Source: Osmia lignaria lignaria
Taxonomy: Eukaryota; Arthropoda; Insecta; Hymenoptera; Megachilidae
DNA length: 64,000 nucleotides
Direction of reading: 5' to 3'
NCBI RefSeq assembly: GCF_051020975.1
Contig: NW_027478164.1
Span: forward strand, 21,243,501-21,307,500
Shown piece after piece: positions 60,740 to 64,000 of this stretch. Numbering within the stretch: the first letter of the stretch is position 1; every line of letters starts with the position of its first letter. Position numbers and translations under genes: made by a program. Under the pieces are notes generated by a model. The model did no database searches, was not told the origin of the DNA, and saw nothing but the letters and a program-made list of their open reading frames with translations.

Positions 60740-63700
60740 TCAGATGCGTAGTTCTCGAGATATATCAAGATATTTTAAAGTTCCGAAGCCGCACCAACAT
60801 AATAGAGATACAGAAACACCGTGGCCCCTTTCTTTGAGATAACTCTGCACTACTGCGAGCTGGAAATGCCACTTCCAGTTTAGCTGTGCAGACGAAGAAC
60901 AACAAGAAGAAGAAATATCTCGAAATATGTCCGTCAGGCCCCTTCCCTTGAGATAAATCTGCAAATATCTCGGAAACGAAGCGAGCTATGGCAAAATGTT
61001 AAGAGACCTTTTTTGTAGAGAATTAAGTTTCCTACTTTTTATGTTCTATGATATTTTTTGATCAGAAGCGTAGTTTTCGAGATATATCGAGATATTTAAA
61101 AGATCCGAAGCCGCACCAACATAATAGAGATACAGAAACACCGTGGCCCCTTTCTTCGAGATAACTCTGCACTATTGCGAGCTGCAAATGCCACTTCCAG
61201 CTTAGCTGTGCAGAAGAAGACCAACAAGAAGAGGAAATATCTCGAAATATGTCCGTCAGGACCCCTTCCCTTGAGATATATCTGCAAATATCTCGGAAAC
61301 GAAACGAGCTATGGCAAAATGTTAAGAGACCTTTTTTGTAGAGAATTATGTTTCCTACAATTTATATTCTATGATATTTTTTGATCAGAAGCGTAGTTTT
61401 CGAGATATATCGAGATATTTAAAAGATCCGAAGCTGCACCAACATAATAGAGATACAGAAACACCGTGGCCCCTTTCTTTGAGATAACTCTGCACTATTG
61501 CGAGCCGCAAATGCCGCTTCCAGCTTAGCTGTGCAGAAGAAGAACAACAAGAAGAAGAAATATCTCGAAATATGTCCGTCAGGCCCCTTCCCTTGAGATA
61601 AATCTGCAAATATCTCGGAAACGAAGCGAGCTATGGCAAAATGTTAAGAGACCTCTTTTGTAGAGAATTAAGTTTCCTACTTTTTATGTTCTATGATATT
61701 TTTCGATCAGATGCGTAGTTCTCGAGATATATCAAGATATTTAAAAGTTCCGAAGCCGCACCAACATAATAGAGATACAGACACACCGTGGCCCCTTTCT
61801 TTGAGATAACTCTGCACTATTGCGAGCTGCAAATGCCACTTCCAGCTTAGCTGTGCAGAAGAAGAACAACAAGAAGAAGAAATATCTCGAAATATGTCCG
61901 TCAGGCCCCTTCCCTTGAGATAAATCTGCAAATATCTCGGAAACGAAGCGAGCTATGGCAAAATGTTAAGAGACCTGTTTTGTAGAGAATTAAGTTTCCT
62001 ACTTTTTATGTTCTATGATATTTTTCGATCAGATGCGTAGTTCTCGAGATATATCAAGATATTTAAAAGTTCCGAAGCCGTACCAACATAATAGAGATAC
62101 AGAAACACCGTGGCCCCTTTCTTTGCGATAACTCTGCACTATTGCGAGCTGCAAATGCCACTTCCAGCTTAGCTGTGCCGAAGAAGAACAACAAGAAGAA
62201 GAAATATCTCGAAATATGTCCGTCAGGCCCCTTCCCTTGAGATAAATCTGCAAATATCTCGGAAACGAAGTGAGCTATGGCAAAATGTTAAGAGACCTTT
62301 TTTGTAGAGAATTAAGTTTCCTACTTTTTATGTTCTATGATATTTTTCGATCAGAGGCGTAGTTCTCGAGATATATCAAGATATTTCAAAGTTCCGAAGC
62401 CGCACCAACATAATAGAGATACAGAAACACCGTGGCCCCTTTCTTTGAGATAACTCTGCACGATTGCGAGCTGGAAATGCCACTTCCAGTTTAGCTGTGC
62501 AGAAGAAGAACAACAAGAAGAAGAAATATCTCGAAATATGTCCATCAGGACCCTTCCCTTGAGATAAATCTGCAAATATCTCGGAAACGAAGCGAGCTAT
62601 TGGAAAACGTTCAGAGACCTTTTTTGTAGAGAATTAAGTTTCCTACTTTTTATGTTCTATGATATTTTTTGATCAGATGCGTAGTTCTCGAGATATATCA
62701 AGATATTTAAAAGTTCCGAAGCCGCACCAACATAATAGAGATACAGAAACACCGTGGCCCCTTTCTTTGAGATAACTCTGTACTATTGCGAGCTGGAAAT
62801 GCCACTTCCAGTTTAGCTGTGCAGAAGAAGAACAACAAGAAGAAGAAATATCTCGAAATATGTCCGTTAGGCCCCATCCCTTGAGATAAATCTGCAAATA
62901 TCTCGGAAACGAAGCGAGCTATGGCAAAATGTTAAGAGACGTTTTTTGTAGAGAATTATGTTTCCTACAATTTATGTTCTATGATATTTTTTGATCAGAA
63001 GCGTAGTTTTCGAGATATATCGAAATATTTAAAAGTTCCGAAGCAGCACCAACATAATAGAGATACAGAAACACCGTGGCCCCTTTCTTTGAGATAACTC
63101 TGCACTAGTGCGAGCCGCAAATGCCACTTCCAGCTTAGCTGTGCAGAAGAAGAACAACAAGAAGAAGAAATATCTCGAAATATGTCCGTCAGGCCCCTTA
63201 CCTTGAGATAAATCTGCAAATATCTCGGAAACGAAGCGAGCTATGGCAAAATGTTAAGAGACGTTTTTTGTAGAGAATTAAGTTTCCTACTTTTTATCTT
63301 TTATGATATTTTCTGATCAGATGCGTAGTTCTCGAGATATATCAAGATATTTAAAAGTTCCGAAGCCGCACCAACATAATAGAGATACAGAAACACCGTG
63401 GCCCCTTTCTTTGAGATAACTCTGCACTAGTGCGAGCCGCAAATGCCACTTCCAGCTTAGCTGTGCAGAAGAAGAACAACAAGAAGAAGAAATATCTCGA
63501 AATATGTCCGTTAGGCCCCTTCCCTTGAGATAAATCTGCAAATATCTCGGAAACGAAGCGAGCTATGGCAAAATGTTAAGAGACCTTTTTTGTAGAGAAT
63601 TAAGTTTCCTACTTTTTATGTTCTATGATATTTTTTGATCAGATGCGTAGTTCTCGAGATATATCAAGATATTTAAAAGTTCCGAAGCCGCACCAACATA

Positions 63701-63960
63701 ATAGAGATACAGAAACACCGTGGCCCCTTTCTTTGAGATAACTCTGCAGTATTGCGAGCTGTAAATGCCACTTCCAGCTTAGCTGTGCAGGAGAAGAACA
63801 ACAAGAAGAAGAAATATCTCGAAATATGTCCGTTAGGCCCCTTCCCTTGAGATAAATCTGCAAATATCTCGGAAACGAAGCGAGCTATGGCAAAATGTTA
63901 AGAGACCTTTTTTGTAGAAAATTATGTTTCCTACAATTTATGTTCTATGATATTTTTTGA
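60740..63960. repeat. Mixed monomers at right end
   Basis: Ten monomers. 60740 is a chimera of ACTACTGCGAGC-type and GGAAATGCC-type halves. 61385 shares AAAGATCCGAAGCTGC with 49470 and 56232. The three consecutive monomers 61707, 62029 and 62351 are all preceded by TATTTTTCGATCAG instead of TATTTTTTGATCAG. The last monomers are common A- and B-type forms. Confidence 0.8.
61062..61384. repeat. 323-bp monomer with a 1-base insertion
   Basis: CCGTCAGGCCCCTTCCC reads CCGTCAGGACCCCTTCCC, with an extra A at 61261. It is the third net length change and the only gain. It frameshifts the minus-strand frame. Confidence 0.92.
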
Positions 63961-64000
63961 TCAGAAGCGTAGTTTTCGAGATATATCGAGATATTTAAAA
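63961..64000. repeat. Partial satellite monomer at right edge
   Basis: These are the first 40 bases of a B-type monomer (TCAGAAGCG start, then TTTTCGAGATATATCGAG). The array continues beyond the window. Confidence 0.95.

Larger units (their letters stand above)
1..64000. repeat. 322-bp satellite DNA array filling the window
   Basis: One monomer of 322 bp repeats head-to-tail, always in the same orientation, from edge to edge. Landmarks such as TGATCAGATGCGTAG or TGATCAGAAGCGTAG, ACCGTGGCCCCTTTC and CTCGGAAACGAAGCGAGC recur every 322 bases. There are 198 complete monomers in 206-63960 (195 of 322 bp, two of 321, one of 323) and partial monomers at both ends. The array is about 40% GC. No transposon, unique sequence, inversion or gap interrupts it. 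Arrays like this are typical of eukaryotic constitutive heterochromatin. I do not recognise the family and cannot name the host. Because both edges lie inside monomers, the true array is longer than 64 kb. Confidence 0.98.

Noticed and set aside
206..63863. A family of about 190 small minus-strand genes
   Set aside because: They are the same frame of one satellite monomer. Starts are TTG, stops appear independently in several copies, no domain is recognisable, and the units have no intergenic sequence of their own.
1..64000. CRISPR array
   Set aside because: The period is 322 bp and all of it repeats. There are no short direct repeats separated by unique spacers.
1..64000. Transposon or retroelement insertion within the array
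   Set aside because: Every monomer start is accounted for in the 322-bp register apart from three single-base shifts, which leaves no room for an insertion.

Overview
The whole window is one uninterrupted tandem satellite DNA array. The monomer is 322 bp and about 40% GC (128 G+C counted in the 320 bases 40741-41060). Counting each monomer from the TCAGATGCG / TCAGAAGCG motif, there are 198 complete monomers at 206-63960, a 205-bp partial monomer on the left edge and a 40-bp partial on the right. I find no gene, RNA gene, mobile element or unique sequence anywhere, and the array runs off both ends of the window. This points to eukaryotic heterochromatin (centromeric, pericentromeric, subtelomeric, or a sex or B chromosome). 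CpG is not depleted, which fits a genome with little germline CpG methylation, such as many insects and other arthropods or nematodes. That is an inference: I do not recognise the satellite family and cannot name the organism.

Layout. 206-3103: diverged mixed monomers. 3104-7289: a 3-monomer unit in three copies. 7612-9220: includes an old copy of a P-S-Q-R monomer order. 9221-18236: mixed monomers with small local duplications. 18237-29828: an 8-monomer higher-order repeat (HOR, 2,576 bp) with an extra monomer and deleted copies. 29829-31935: mixed. 31936-35225: a 5-monomer HOR (1,610 bp, two copies). 35947-38135: a 4-monomer duplication (1,288 bp). 38201-41097: mixed. 41098-45927: the 4-monomer P-S-Q-R HOR in full and deleted versions. 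43996-57197: two copies of a 20-monomer HOR (6,440 bp) that contains part of the P-S-Q-R block, almost identical over about 5.25 kb. 57198-60739: a rearranged third copy. 60740-63960: mixed.

How it works. Different stretches amplified with different periods (1, 3, 4, 5, 8 and 20 monomers). Where a HOR copy is short, I repeatedly find a chimeric monomer at the join, carrying the left half of one monomer class and the right half of another. This is the expected trace of in-register unequal crossing-over or gene conversion. Only three net single-base indels occur in 198 monomers, so register is held very tightly.

Nearly every monomer has a 74-codon open frame on the minus strand. It usually begins at TTG, is cut by independent nonsense substitutions in several copies, and looks like a by-product of sequence homogeneity rather than a gene. 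I found no undescribed protein-based system. What merits a second look is the layered HOR architecture and its mapped recombination joints.
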